NCBI RefSeq assembly: GCF_027322205.1 | Contig: NZ_DAHVHY010000008.1 | Span: 1-51,280 of the forward strand | DNA: 51,280 bases | Reading direction: 5' to 3' | From: Acidithiobacillus sp. | GTDB lineage: Bacteria; Pseudomonadota; Gammaproteobacteria; Acidithiobacillales; Acidithiobacillaceae | Part shown: positions 9,390 through 19,618 of the stretch, in pieces | Position numbering within the stretch: the first letter of the stretch is position 1 | Layout: each line of letters opens with the position of its first letter | Position numbers and translations under genes: made by a program | Notes under the pieces: generated by a model | The model's database searches: none | Seen by the model: the letters and a program-made list of their open reading frames with translations, nothing else | Told to the model about the DNA's origin: nothing

Positions 9390-10198
9390 TTCCACCAACC
9401 CAGATAATAAAGCCCGGCTACAAACGCCGGAATGCCCGCACTCATGCTATCCAAGCGATCCAGCAGGCCACCATGCCCTGGCAACAACTGGCCACTATCC
9501 TTGCAATCGGCGCGGCGTTTTAGAAAGCTCTCGGAAAGATCGCCCAAGACCGCGAAGGCGCCCGTAATCAACCCCAACACGGCTCCGCAAAAGAGGGTCG
9601 GGGCTGCCGCACCTATCCACATCCAAGCCCCCAGTGTGCCCATAATAGCGCTGGCAAGCAAGCCACCCAGCAAGCCCTCCCAAGTCTTGCCAGGGCTGAG
9701 GCGGGGCACCAATCGATGACGCCCCCAGATCTTACCAAAAGTCATCGCACCCACATCATCCGCACTGATGACCAAAATCACCCATAACAAAAACTGTGGG
9801 GCACGCTGCTGCAAAGACAGACTGAACAGCAAAGCAGGTAAAAGCACAGGAAAAACCGCCATGGCGCTCACCGGGCGCTGCCAGGCCGCTGCTTCGCGTA
9901 ATAAAGAGGGCGGTATCCATATCAGCAATGCCGCGAACAGCGCCCACCAGATCACGCTGCCCTGTGCCAGCGCGGACCAGGGCAGATGCTGCGCGAGAAT
10001 GGACACCGGAAGCAGCGCTGCCAATACCAGGGCCAACCCGTTTGGGCAGGCTAGCAGACTGAGGTGAGCCCACTCCTGTCCCGCCAGGAACGCCAGCAGC
10101 ATGAGGAAAAGGAGAAAAACCCAGAAAGGTGCCAAAAAAATCAGCACAAGAACCAGCAAAAACAACAAAGCGGCGGTGATCAGTCGCTGACGGAGCAA
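9386..10198 (-). CDS. cdsA: phosphatidate cytidylyltransferase CdsA
   Basis: 270 residues with about eight membrane helices. The family signature is present: [31 protein letters not shown], then [21 protein letters not shown] with LLDRLDS. The enzyme makes CDP-diacylglycerol, the branch point to phosphatidylethanolamine and phosphatidylglycerol, at the inner membrane. The start appears to be TTG at 10198, giving an N-terminus LRQRLI like that of E. coli CdsA. It overlaps the uppS end by 19 bases. Confidence 0.94.
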   Translation of the reverse strand: MLRQRLITAALLFLLVLVLIFLAPFWVFLLFLMLLAFLAGQEWAHLSLLACPNGLALVLAALLPVSILAQHLPWSALAQGSVIWWALFAALLIWIPPSLLREAAAWQRPVSAMAVFPVLLPALLFSLSLQQRAPQFLLWVILVISADDVGAMTFGKIWGRHRLVPRLSPGKTWEGLLGGLLASAIMGTLGAWMWIGAAAPTLFCGAVLGLITGAFAVLGDLSESFLKRRADCKDSGQLLPGHGGLLDRLDSMSAGIPAFVAGLYYLGWWK

Positions 10199-10941
10199 TC
10201 GTCCTCCAGCACCTGATCACCCGTCCGTCCAAAACGTCGTTGCCGATGTGCGAAAGAATGCAGGGCATGCTCCAAAGCCGTACGGTCAAAATCCGGCCAA
10301 AGCGCATCACTGAAATAAAACTCGGTGTAAGCCAACTGCCAAACCAGGAAATTACTGATGCGCTCCTCGCCACCAGTACGAATCAGCAGGTCGGGCTCAG
10401 GGATGTCTGCCAGGCAGAGATACCGGGCAATGTGTGCCTCAGAAAAGTCCTCAAGGGCGAACTCTCCCGCCTGCGCTGCCGCTATGGCTGCACATGCTGC
10501 CTGCGCAATATCCCAACGTCCGCCATAATTCACCGCAAGATTGAGCTGGAGTCGCTTATTGTTACGAGTGAGTGCCTCAGCCTCTTCGACGAGTTGCCTT
10601 ATATCGCAATCCAATGCGCTGCGATCGCCGATGACGCACAGGCGAACGCCATTCTCATGGAGTTTACGAACTTCCCGTCGTAACAAAAGGCGGAAGAGAT
10701 TCATCAACAAACGCACTTCGAGGGCCGGACGCCGCCAATTTTCGGTACTGAAGGCAAAAAGCGTCAGGTAGGGAATGCCGAGATCCACGCAGGACTGCAC
10801 CATTTCGCGCACCACTTCCGCACCACGCCGATGGCCAGCCACCCGCGGCAAGCGCTGGCGGTACGCCCAACGGCCATTGCCATCCATAATGACGGCAATG
10901 TGACGTGGCGTAGCAGGCAAGCCTTCGTCAGCAACAGACAT
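10180..10941 (-). CDS. uppS: undecaprenyl diphosphate synthase
   Basis: 253 residues of the cis-prenyltransferase family. Visible motifs are HIAVIMDGNGRWA with the catalytic Asp, GHRRGAEVVRE, LTLFAFSTENWRRP and the C-terminal RTGGEERISNFLVWQLAYTE. It condenses isopentenyl diphosphate onto farnesyl diphosphate to give the C55 carrier for peptidoglycan and LPS. It starts with ATG three bases after the frr stop region and is in the same run as dxr and cdsA. Confidence 0.96.
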   Translation of the reverse strand: MSVADEGLPATPRHIAVIMDGNGRWAYRQRLPRVAGHRRGAEVVREMVQSCVDLGIPYLTLFAFSTENWRRPALEVRLLMNLFRLLLRREVRKLHENGVRLCVIGDRSALDCDIRQLVEEAEALTRNNKRLQLNLAVNYGGRWDIAQAACAAIAAAQAGEFALEDFSEAHIARYLCLADIPEPDLLIRTGGEERISNFLVWQLAYTEFYFSDALWPDFDRTALEHALHSFAHRQRRFGRTGDQVLEDDCSVSD

Positions 10942-10944
10942 GAG

Positions 10945-12227
<1,283 letters not shown>

Positions 12228-13106
12228 TCAGGACCCCCGGACTTGCGCCATGACCTCGGTGGCAAAATCCGCGGCGGGAGCCTTCTCAATCCCTTCACCC
12301 ACCTCGAAACGCACAAACTCCAGCACTTCGACACCAGGAAAGCCCTGCACCAGTTGACCGACACTGCGGTCGGGGTCTTTGACGAAAGGCTGCCCGGTGA
12401 GAGCGATTTCATTGAGCAGCTTGTTCAGACGTCCGGAAATCATCTTCTCAATGATGTCGGCGGCCTTACCACTGTCTGCCGCCTGAGCAATGAGGATGTC
12501 CTTCTCACGGGCCAGACGCTCAGGAGAAACCTGACCGGGATGGATCACCTCGGGACGCGCCGCCGCCACATGCATGGCCACATCACGACCGAGTTCGCCA
12601 GTAGCTGCCTGACCTTCCAAGGCCACGAGCACACCGATGCGGCCACCATGAATATAGGCACCGATCACACCTTCCTTGACCTGCAGATGCTGCAGACGGC
12701 GCAAACTGATGTTCTCGCCAAGCTTGCTGACCAATCCCTTGCGGCGTTCTTCCACACCCGCATCGGCCAGTAAAGCGCCCGCTTCTTTGAAACCCTGCGT
12801 CAGAGCCTGCTCAACACAGTCCTTCGCCAAGGCCAGAAAATCTTCATTTTTGGCCACAAAATCGGTTTCGCAGTTCACCTCAAGCACGACGCCCCGCTTC
12901 TGGTCACCACTGAGTGCCGTAACAATGACCCCCTCCGCAGCGACCCGACTCGCCTTTTTGTCGGCCTTGGCCAGACCGCGCGCGCGCAGGAGGTCGATAG
13001 CGGCCTCCAAATCACCATCGGCTTCGGTCAGTACCGTTTTACATTCCATCATGCCGGCGCCGGTGCGCTCGCGCAGTTCTTTGACCTGTTGTGCACTGAT
13101 AGCCAT
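12228..13106 (-). CDS. tsf: translation elongation factor Ts
   Basis: 292 residues. The UBA-like N-terminus is ISAQQVKELRERTGAGMMEC, then NCETDFVAKNEDF (the TDFV motif that contacts EF-Tu) and KLGENISLRR. It is the nucleotide-exchange factor for EF-Tu. The start at 13106 has an AAGGAGC Shine-Dalgarno seven bases upstream; an in-frame ATG 14 codons earlier lacks family similarity. Confidence 0.96.
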   Translation of the reverse strand: MAISAQQVKELRERTGAGMMECKTVLTEADGDLEAAIDLLRARGLAKADKKASRVAAEGVIVTALSGDQKRGVVLEVNCETDFVAKNEDFLALAKDCVEQALTQGFKEAGALLADAGVEERRKGLVSKLGENISLRRLQHLQVKEGVIGAYIHGGRIGVLVALEGQAATGELGRDVAMHVAAARPEVIHPGQVSPERLAREKDILIAQAADSGKAADIIEKMISGRLNKLLNEIALTGQPFVKDPDRSVGQLVQGFPGVEVLEFVRFEVGEGIEKAPAADFATEVMAQVRGS

Positions 13107-13134
13107 GAATGCTCCTTGGTTCTGGTGAATGCTT

Positions 13135-13887
13135 TTAGTCGGCATCAATTTCTATCGTTTCTTCATCCACCTCGACGAATTCGTCGAGCAGCGCAGACTC
13201 CCCACCCTGACGGCCATCGAGAATGGCATCGGCCACCAGCGAGGCGTACAGACGAATGGCGCGGGTGGCGTCATCATTACCGGGGATGGGATAGTCGATG
13301 AGCAACGGATCACAGTTGCTGTCCACCACGCCGATCACCGGGATACCCAACTTGCGAGCTTCCATCACGGCAATATTTTCATGGCCGACGTCAATCACGA
13401 AGATGGCGTCCGGCAGACCGTTCATGTCTTTGATACCGCCGAGGCTGCGCTCCAGCTTGTCGCGCTCGCGGGTCAGGGTGAGCACTTCTTTCTTCGTCAG
13501 CTTTTCCATGGTGCCGTCGGCTGTCATCTGATCCAGCTCGTCAAGACGGCGAATGGATTGACGGATAGTCTTAAAGTTCGTCAGCGTACCGCCCAACCAG
13601 CGCTGATTGACGAAGAAGGCGCTGCTGCGACGGGCTTCCTGCTCGACCGCCTCGCGTGCCTGGCGTTTGGTACCGACAAAAAGGATACGGCCATGCTTGC
13701 GGGAAATCTGCTCGATAAAGCTCAGCGCGGTGCGCAGCATCGGCAGGGTGTGCTCAAGGTTGATGATATGAATACGATTACGCTCACCAAAGAGATATGG
13801 CGCCATCTTCGGATGCCAGTAACGGGATTGATGACCAAAGTGGACGCCAGCTTCCAGCAGGGCGCGCATGGTTACATTGCTGCTCAT
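13135..13887 (-). CDS. rpsB: 30S ribosomal protein S2
   Basis: 250 residues. Family blocks are [49 protein letters not shown] and [13 protein letters not shown], with [15 protein letters not shown] and an acidic C-terminal tail. The start at 13887 has a GGAG Shine-Dalgarno nine bases upstream; an ATG seven codons earlier is less consistent with the family N-terminus. It is the first gene of the long run that goes on to gnnB. Confidence 0.96.
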   Translation of the reverse strand: MSSNVTMRALLEAGVHFGHQSRYWHPKMAPYLFGERNRIHIINLEHTLPMLRTALSFIEQISRKHGRILFVGTKRQAREAVEQEARRSSAFFVNQRWLGGTLTNFKTIRQSIRRLDELDQMTADGTMEKLTKKEVLTLTRERDKLERSLGGIKDMNGLPDAIFVIDVGHENIAVMEARKLGIPVIGVVDSNCDPLLIDYPIPGNDDATRAIRLYASLVADAILDGRQGGESALLDEFVEVDEETIEIDAD

Positions 13888-13986
13888 AAGGGTTTCTCCA
13901 GTTTTCAAGGGTTATGATCCGCCACGCACCCCAGGCAGCCATCCTCGCGGACACCCGGCTGACCTGTATCGGTGCGTGTGAGTATT

Positions 13987-14000
13987 TGGGCCGAAGCCCA
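13987..14000 (-). promoter_or_regulatory. UUCG-capped hairpin at the expected 5' end of the rpsB mRNA
   Basis: On the minus strand TGGGC-TTCG-GCCCA forms a five-pair stem closed by a stable cUUCGg tetraloop. It falls almost exactly at the transcription start predicted from the adjacent promoter. It could protect the 5' end or be part of an S2 autoregulatory leader; the function is inferred. Confidence 0.4.
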
Positions 14001-14005
14001 GCGCG

Positions 14006-14034
14006 TTTTAGCATAAAATCGGGCTCTCTGGCAA
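14006..14034 (-). promoter_or_regulatory. candidate sigma-70 promoter for the rpsB-tsf run
   Basis: Minus strand TTGCCA (14034-14029), 17 bases, then CTAAAA (14011-14006); a TATGC just upstream resembles an extended -10. It lies in the 211-base gap between the DedA gene and rpsB, about 120 bases before the rpsB start. No other promoter-like sequence in the gap looked better. Confidence 0.45.
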
Positions 14035-14098
14035 ATCACCGTGAGGTTCAGATGGTCTCGAGGTGCTGGTCTGCCCTCCATGAGGCGGCCACAGCGCA

Positions 14099-14698
14099 TT
14101 ATTCACCATGCCGATGCCACCACCAGTACGCCCCCGCCCCCACAATCAGCAGCAGCAGAAGCGCGATCTGCACATGCTGAACGCTTTGCAACAGGCTCTG
14201 TAGCGAGGCACCCAGGACATAACCGATCCCGGCAATGGCGGCAGCCCACACCGCGGCCGCCATCGGATTCATCCACAAATAGCGGCGTGCCGGGTAGCGG
14301 TGCACTCCCAGGAGGATGGGAGTGATGGTACGCGTGCCATAAATGAACCGGAACAGCAATGTCACCCAGTCACCAAAGCGGCGGATCAAGCCCTCGGCCT
14401 GATTCACATGGCGGCGCAGAAAGCGCGGCAGAATATTCAGTAGGCGTTCACCATAACGATGACCGAGTTGGTACAGCACCTGATCGTTGAGGGTGCTGCC
14501 CAGCCAGGAGACGAATATCACCATGGGAAGATCCAGGACGCCGGCATGCGCCAAGGCACCGGCAACAATTACCACCGCTTCCCCTTCCAACAGGGTGCCA
14601 ATAAAGAGGATCCAGTAACCATACTGGCGTAGGAAAGCGATAATCACCGCCAACGTGATGGGTTGAAGATGCAACCAGCTCAGCACCTCGTTGATCAC
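14099..14698 (-). CDS. DedA/SNARE-associated family membrane protein
   Basis: 199 residues with about five hydrophobic segments. DedA family marks are the GYWILFIGTLLEGEAVVIVAGALAH block with the conserved acidic residue, DQVLYQLGHRYGERLL, and FRFIYGTRTITPILLGV with conserved arginines. Some DedA proteins recycle undecaprenyl phosphate or phosphatidylethanolamine across the inner membrane; others affect membrane potential and drug tolerance. The start is GTG, with GAGGG 12 bases upstream. It stands between ppx and rpsB on the same strand, 230 bases after ppx, and its substrate cannot be told from sequence. Confidence 0.85.
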   Translation of the reverse strand: MINEVLSWLHLQPITLAVIIAFLRQYGYWILFIGTLLEGEAVVIVAGALAHAGVLDLPMVIFVSWLGSTLNDQVLYQLGHRYGERLLNILPRFLRRHVNQAEGLIRRFGDWVTLLFRFIYGTRTITPILLGVHRYPARRYLWMNPMAAAVWAAAIAGIGYVLGASLQSLLQSVQHVQIALLLLLIVGAGAYWWWHRHGE

Positions 14699-14928
14699 AT
14701 CAATGATTGCACCCTCTTTCTGCCAGGAGCGTCTCCGGCATGCGCAACAATAGCAAAGGTGTCGGCAGACGCAAATTGGTTTTTAAGGTAAAGACGGCGG
14801 GCATAACACGGTGGGTGACCCGATAACCGCCGCTGGCGGATAGGTTTCCGTGATAAGGGCCAAGTGGGCAAACCCCTCTGACCCGCGTGACCCGCGCCTC
14901 GCGTCGGTAAAACAAAGGGTCTAGGGGA

Positions 14929-16440
14929 TTACCATTGCAGGCAAAAATCTGGCGTGATCCACTCCTGCTCCTGCTCCAGATCGGCAGCCATCAGCGGCAT
15001 TGCTGTCAGCCATTTCGGCGGTAATGTCAGCACCAGCTTTTTACCAGACACGGTCAAACCCGGAGGTGCCGTCAACGGCGCCGCGCCGCGATGAAAAAGG
15101 ATAGCCAGGCGTAGCAGGATCGCCAACTGCTGCAACACCACTACGTCTTCAGCCGCGATACCCAGAGCACGTAACTGAGCAAGGCCCGGCAGGCGCTTAC
15201 GCTGAGTGCGCACGAGCGCGGCAACGACGCCCTGCTCACGACGGGAGAATCCCGCAATATCGGCATTCCGCCAGACATATTCACCATGTTTGTGAAATCC
15301 CGAATGGGCGATATCGAGGCCGATATCATGGGTCAGGGCTGCCCAACGCAACCATTGCTGATGACCGCCGTGGAGCGGCCATGACGCGGCTGCCATCATG
15401 AAAAAGTGTTCTGCCCACTCTGCTATGCCCTGATTACGCTGTACCTGGCTATGAAAGCGTTCCTGCAGGCCACGGATACTCATCTCCCGGGTGTCTTCCT
15501 GGTGGATACGCCCAAGCAGGTCATAAATGGCCCCCTCGCGCAAAGCGCCCTCAGAAAAACGCATTTCCTGCAGACGCAAGGACTCGAAGAGCGCGAAAAG
15601 AATGATGAATCCGCCCGGAAAAACGGCGGCACGATCCGCCTTCAGACCCTTAAGTTGGGTCAGCGCACGCACTGAACCTAAACGTATCATTTGCTCACGC
15701 AGCCAGTGCATACCGGCATGGGTAATGCGCGAACCCTGACCGTTTTCTGCGAGGACGCGGGCTATCGCCTTGATGGTACCCGAAGATCCCACCGCCTGAT
15801 CCCAGCCGTGGTGGAAAAAATCATCGAGCATGGATTCCAGCGCCACACGCACTCGCTTTTCGAGCCGCTCACAGGCAGCCACCGTAATCAGTTCATCGGG
15901 GAAATACGCACGGGTAGACGCTACACAGCCAAAATGCAGGCTCTCCCGCAGATTGGGGGTGAAACCCTGGCCTGTAATCAACTCGGTACTGCCCCCTCCG
16001 ATATCCGCAACCAGACGTCGTTCACGCGCGTCTACCGCCAGGCTGTGCGCCACGCCAAGGTAAACCAAACGCGCTTCTTCACGACCGGCCACGATTTCCA
16101 CCGGGTAACCGAGTGTTTCTTCAATGGCGCGCACAAAGCCTTCTGCAGCACTCGCATGGCGCAAGGTATTCGTGCCGATCACCCGCACCCGCTCCGGGCG
16201 AATACCGCGCAGGCGCTGCCCGAAGCGCGCCAGACAGTCCAGTGCGCGCTGCTCTATCGCAGGATCGAGGCTACCGTCGTCGCGCAACCCTTCCGCCAAA
16301 CGAACGCCTTCACGCAAACGATCATGCAAACGGATATTAGAGCCAATTTCCTCTGCAACCACCATATGAAAGGAGTTGGAACCCAGGTCCACTGCCGCCA
16401 GAAAGTTTTTGAGTTCTGCTGTGGCTGTGGATTCCGCCAT
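14929..16440 (-). CDS. ppx: exopolyphosphatase (Ppx/GppA family)
   Basis: 503 residues. The ASKHA ATPase fold begins AAVDLGSNSFHMVVAEE, with VADIGGGSTELITG as the phosphate-binding loop and GSSGTIKAIARVL later; an HD-like C-terminal domain contains ALTHDIGLDIAHSG. It degrades inorganic polyphosphate to phosphate; a guanosine pentaphosphatase role is possible in this family. The gene begins two bases after phoU with GAGGAAATAGCC before the ATG, so pstB-phoU-ppx look like one transcript. Confidence 0.93.
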   Translation of the reverse strand: MAESTATAELKNFLAAVDLGSNSFHMVVAEEIGSNIRLHDRLREGVRLAEGLRDDGSLDPAIEQRALDCLARFGQRLRGIRPERVRVIGTNTLRHASAAEGFVRAIEETLGYPVEIVAGREEARLVYLGVAHSLAVDARERRLVADIGGGSTELITGQGFTPNLRESLHFGCVASTRAYFPDELITVAACERLEKRVRVALESMLDDFFHHGWDQAVGSSGTIKAIARVLAENGQGSRITHAGMHWLREQMIRLGSVRALTQLKGLKADRAAVFPGGFIILFALFESLRLQEMRFSEGALREGAIYDLLGRIHQEDTREMSIRGLQERFHSQVQRNQGIAEWAEHFFMMAAASWPLHGGHQQWLRWAALTHDIGLDIAHSGFHKHGEYVWRNADIAGFSRREQGVVAALVRTQRKRLPGLAQLRALGIAAEDVVVLQQLAILLRLAILFHRGAAPLTAPPGLTVSGKKLVLTLPPKWLTAMPLMAADLEQEQEWITPDFCLQW

Positions 16441-16442
16441 GG

Positions 16443-17156
16443 CTATTTCCTCTGGATGCTTTGTTCTACCTCGTCTAGCGGAAGATGCCGGACATTTTTT
16501 CCTTTAGCAAGATAAATAACATATTCGCAGATGTTCCGGGCATGATCACCAATACGCTCAATCGCCTTGGCGATAAAAAGAGCATCAATGGCCGGGGTGA
16601 TGGTGCGCGGATCTTCCATCATGTAAGTAATCAGACGGCGCAGGGCAGAGCGGTATTCCTGATTGAGCACTTCATCGCCTTTGGCAACGGCAATGGCTTC
16701 CTCCGCATCCGCACGGGCCAGAGCATCCATGGCGCGGCGCAACATATTCAAGGCATAGTCGGCCATGACACTCACGTCCCTGAGAAAAGCCGGATTGGCG
16801 TTACGCGCGCCATGCCCCATGGCCAGGGCCATGTCGGCAATTTTGCTGGCCTTGTCGCCCATACGCTCCAGATCCGCGATAGTTTTGATCAGGGTCATCA
16901 CCAAACGCAGATCACTGGCGGCAGGCTGACGCATAGCCAGAATATTGATGCATTCCTCTTCAATACGCACCTCATAACCATTCACCTCATGATCACGACC
17001 AATCACCTCACGGGCCAATTCGGCATCTGACTCCTGCAGTGCCCTGACGGCATTCGTGACCTGCTCCTCCACCACACCGCCCATGGCGAGCACTAAGGCG
17101 TGGACCTCATGGAGTTCATCCTCAAAACGCCGGGAAATATGTGGTTCTTTGTCCAT
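16443..17156 (-). CDS. phoU: phosphate signalling complex protein PhoU
   Basis: 237 residues with two PhoU three-helix repeats; each carries the metal-binding DxxxED type pattern (for example IADLERMGDKASKIAD and KAIERIGDHARNICEYV). PhoU links the Pst transporter to PhoR and keeps the Pho regulon off when phosphate is plentiful. The ATG has AAGGAG seven bases upstream. With pstS/pstC/pstA missing here, its partner at this locus is only PstB, so it presumably works with a transporter encoded elsewhere. Confidence 0.95.
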   Translation of the reverse strand: MDKEPHISRRFEDELHEVHALVLAMGGVVEEQVTNAVRALQESDAELAREVIGRDHEVNGYEVRIEEECINILAMRQPAASDLRLVMTLIKTIADLERMGDKASKIADMALAMGHGARNANPAFLRDVSVMADYALNMLRRAMDALARADAEEAIAVAKGDEVLNQEYRSALRRLITYMMEDPRTITPAIDALFIAKAIERIGDHARNICEYVIYLAKGKNVRHLPLDEVEQSIQRK

Positions 17157-17167
17157 AGCTGCGCTCC

Positions 17168-17935
17168 TTAACCGTAACGACCCGTGATGTAATCTTCTGT
17201 CTGTTTTTTACCGGGATTGGTGAACAACTGATTGGTAGGCCCAAATTCCACCATCTCGCCGATATACATAAATGCCGTGTAATCAGAGACGCGCGCCGCC
17301 TGCTGCATATTGTGGGTGACGATCAGAATCGTAAACTGATTCCGCAGTTCACTCACCAACTCTTCAATCTTGAGAGTAGCAATGGGATCCAGTGCCGAAG
17401 TCGGTTCATCCAGCAAGATCACCTCTGGCTGCACTGCTACTGCGCGCGCGATACACAGGCGTTGTTGCTGGCCACCGGACAATCCCAGCCCACTCGTCTT
17501 GAGCTTATCCTTGACCTCTTCCCAGAGAGCCGCCTGGCGCAACGCCTGCTCTACCCGCTCATCCATCTCCACCTTGCGTAATTTTCCATAGAGCTTGATA
17601 CCAAAGGCAATATTGTCATAGATGGACATGGGGAAAGGCGTTGGCTTCTGAAATACCATACCGATTTTAGCGCGCAGCATATTCACATCCATGCCGGGGG
17701 CCAGCACATTTTCTCCATCCAGCAGCACCTCGCCGGTCGCCCGCTGCCCAGGGTACAGAGAATACATGCGATTAAACACCCGCAGAAGTGTCGACTTGCC
17801 GCAACCCGACGGTCCGATGAACGCGGTCACCTGATTCTCGGGCATTTCCAGGTTGATATCTATGAGGGCCTTGTTGCTCCCGTAAAAAAAATCCAGGTGG
17901 CGGACGGATATTTTGGTTTTCTGGGGTTCCGACAT
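17168..17935 (-). CDS. pstB: phosphate ABC transporter ATPase PstB
   Basis: 255 residues, complete. Walker A is GPSGCGKST, the signature is LSGGQQQRL and Walker B is [13 protein letters not shown], with [14 protein letters not shown] as the H loop; the substrate-specific [14 protein letters not shown] segment is typical of PstB. It powers high-affinity phosphate uptake through PstC/PstA. The start MSEPQKTK overlaps the stop of a residual pstA fragment as TAATG. The coding frame is intact although its membrane partners are absent from this locus. Confidence 0.95.
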   Translation of the reverse strand: MSEPQKTKISVRHLDFFYGSNKALIDINLEMPENQVTAFIGPSGCGKSTLLRVFNRMYSLYPGQRATGEVLLDGENVLAPGMDVNMLRAKIGMVFQKPTPFPMSIYDNIAFGIKLYGKLRKVEMDERVEQALRQAALWEEVKDKLKTSGLGLSGGQQQRLCIARAVAVQPEVILLDEPTSALDPIATLKIEELVSELRNQFTILIVTHNMQQAARVSDYTAFMYIGEMVEFGPTNQLFTNPGKKQTEDYITGRYG

Positions 17936-18112
17936 TAACGCGGGCTCCTGTCTTTGATAAGGAAGTGGGAAACAAGGCTCAAGACTAGCACAGCCATGGC
18001 AGCTATCAACGCGCCCGCCCAGGCCAGATACTGCCATTCCGAATAATCAAGGACTCATGGCACATTGAAAAATGACGACGGCGACATTGGCGGTAGGCTG
18101 GTTCATCATCTT
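17935..18112 (-). pseudogene. pstA: 3' remnant of pstA (phosphate permease), frameshifted
   Basis: Immediately upstream of pstB the minus strand encodes the last 55 or so residues of a PstA permease in two frames. The first frame gives NQPTANVAVVIFQCAMSP and the second gives [17 protein letters not shown], ending LIKDRSPR and a stop that overlaps the pstB ATG (TAATG), as expected of a real pstA-pstB junction. One extra T at about 18049 splits the frames; removing it yields one continuous C-terminus with the last membrane helix. Nothing recognisable as the first 230 or so residues of PstA, or PstS or PstC, lies between here and phoR. This is a deletion scar, not a gene. Confidence 0.78.
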
Positions 18113-18203
18113 TCAGCGAGGCGCCCTTAAAGTCAGGGCTGCCTCACGCATAGTGTTGGAGACCACGCACGCCCAACAGCTTTAGCTCAAGTCTGCACCA
18201 GAG

Positions 18204-18237
18204 ACTATAGCAGGATTCTATTACCGTTTTATGACAC
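18204..18237 (-). promoter_or_regulatory. Pho box and -10 element (PhoB-activated promoter)
   Basis: Minus strand 18237-18220 reads GTGTCAT-AAAA-CGGTAAT. This is two seven-base direct repeats of the CTGTCAT type separated by four A, the classical Pho box that replaces the -35 element. Ten bases later comes TATAGT (18209-18204), the expected spacing. The box overlaps the last codons and TAA of phoR. It would ancestrally have served pstS; now the first intact gene downstream is pstB. Confidence 0.72.
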
Positions 18238-19590
18238 TGCGGAATCAGTCACAACACTACGGGCGAGGTGGAGGGGAAAATGTGCAGTAAAAGTGGTCCC
18301 TCTACCCACTTCACTGGCTACTTCCAGATGCCCCTGATAACGCTCGACGGCGTGACGGACAATGGCCAGTCCCAACCCTGTACCACCCATACGCCGGGAG
18401 CGACCTTTATCCACCCGGTAAAAACGCTCGGTGATACGCTGCAAATGCTCGGTAGCGATACCCTCGCCGGTATCCTGCACCACAAAAAGCAGTTCACCGA
18501 GGCGGCGCTCCCAGCGTACGCTGACAGTGCGGTCTGCCGGGGTATATTTGATGGCGTTTTCTAACAAATTTCGAATGATACTGGTCAGATCTATGGTTTC
18601 TGCGAAAAAGCCCAGGTCGCTATCCAGCGCCGTGTCGATCTGCAAACGTTTTTGCGCTATCGTCGGCGCCAGAGTATCCAGCGTGCTGTGTATCATATCC
18701 GCGAGCATCAGGGTTTCACAGTGTTCCGGGTTCGCTTCGGCGGCTTCCATGCGCGCCAGAGACAGCAGGTCTTCGACCAAAGACTGCATGCGCAGCGTCT
18801 GCTGTTCCATGAGACGGAGTTGACTGCCCACCTCATCGTCGGCGGCGATGGGACTGTCCAGCATATTTTCCAAGAAACCGCGCACCACCGTCAGCGGGCT
18901 GCGCAACTCGTGGGAGACATTAGCCACGAAGTCCTGACGGACCTGTTCGAGTTGGCGGATACGGGTCACGTCCCGGAAGATAACCAAAGCACCTGCATCG
19001 GCAAGGGGATAGCGCATACCTTCCAGTATCTGCTGGGCATCCGCCGGGGCGGGGAGTTGCAGACTGGGCGGTCCTTCACCGGCCAAAAAGGCGCGCAAAT
19101 TAGGGGTTCTCAGCCAGAACGCCAACGGCTTGCCAGCGTCCTCCGGCCATTGCAACTGCAGCAAGCGAATACCGGAAGGATTCACCCAAAGTAGCTGGCC
19201 GCGCTCATCCATGAGCACCACGACATCAGGCATGGCCTGCAAGGCGTCGCGCAATTGGACAATCTGGGCACTCAACAGGCGGTGCTGTGCCTCCTGATCA
19301 CGCCGCCAGTGGTAACCCTCGGCAAAAGTCTCCTCCCACATCCCCCCCGCCAGCGGTGGCAGCGAGGTGTCCGGGTTGCGGAACCAAGCGCTGAAACTCT
19401 GGGATTGCTGACGATGCCAGCCAACCCAAAGCGCCAGTAAGAGCGCGATGACCACCGACGGGAGGTAGGACCAGGCACGCAGATCATCGGCGGCCAGAAA
19501 AATCGGAACCAACGCCCAGAGTGCTATGGGGTAAAACCAGGCACGGAAGTATTTCACGCCGGAAAAGGACAGCGACGTGCGCGACCGCAT
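18229..19590 (-). CDS. phoR: phosphate regulon sensor histidine kinase PhoR
   Basis: About 453 residues. Two N-terminal membrane helices (about 15-60) are followed by a PAS domain (DALQAMPDVVVLMDERGQLLWVN begins it), a HisKA box VSHELRSPLTVVRGF with the phosphorylated His, and the ATPase motifs NLLENAIKYTP, DTGEGI and GGTGLGLAIVRH. PhoR phosphorylates PhoB when phosphate is scarce. The start is set at ATG 19590, 28 bases after phoB; an in-frame GTG at 19659 would overlap phoB by 41 bases. Neither has a strong Shine-Dalgarno. Confidence 0.93.
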   Translation of the reverse strand: MRSRTSLSFSGVKYFRAWFYPIALWALVPIFLAADDLRAWSYLPSVVIALLLALWVGWHRQQSQSFSAWFRNPDTSLPPLAGGMWEETFAEGYHWRRDQEAQHRLLSAQIVQLRDALQAMPDVVVLMDERGQLLWVNPSGIRLLQLQWPEDAGKPLAFWLRTPNLRAFLAGEGPPSLQLPAPADAQQILEGMRYPLADAGALVIFRDVTRIRQLEQVRQDFVANVSHELRSPLTVVRGFLENMLDSPIAADDEVGSQLRLMEQQTLRMQSLVEDLLSLARMEAAEANPEHCETLMLADMIHSTLDTLAPTIAQKRLQIDTALDSDLGFFAETIDLTSIIRNLLENAIKYTPADRTVSVRWERRLGELLFVVQDTGEGIATEHLQRITERFYRVDKGRSRRMGGTGLGLAIVRHAVERYQGHLEVASEVGRGTTFTAHFPLHLARSVVTDSAVS

Positions 19591-19618
19591 GCTGAATGCC
19601 CAAAAGCCGCCGTGCCAG

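Noticed and set aside
14700-14915. 71-codon minus-strand frame between ppx and the DedA gene
   Set aside because: It has no family similarity, no clear Shine-Dalgarno and Arg/Leu-rich composition. It could be a leader peptide but cannot be supported.
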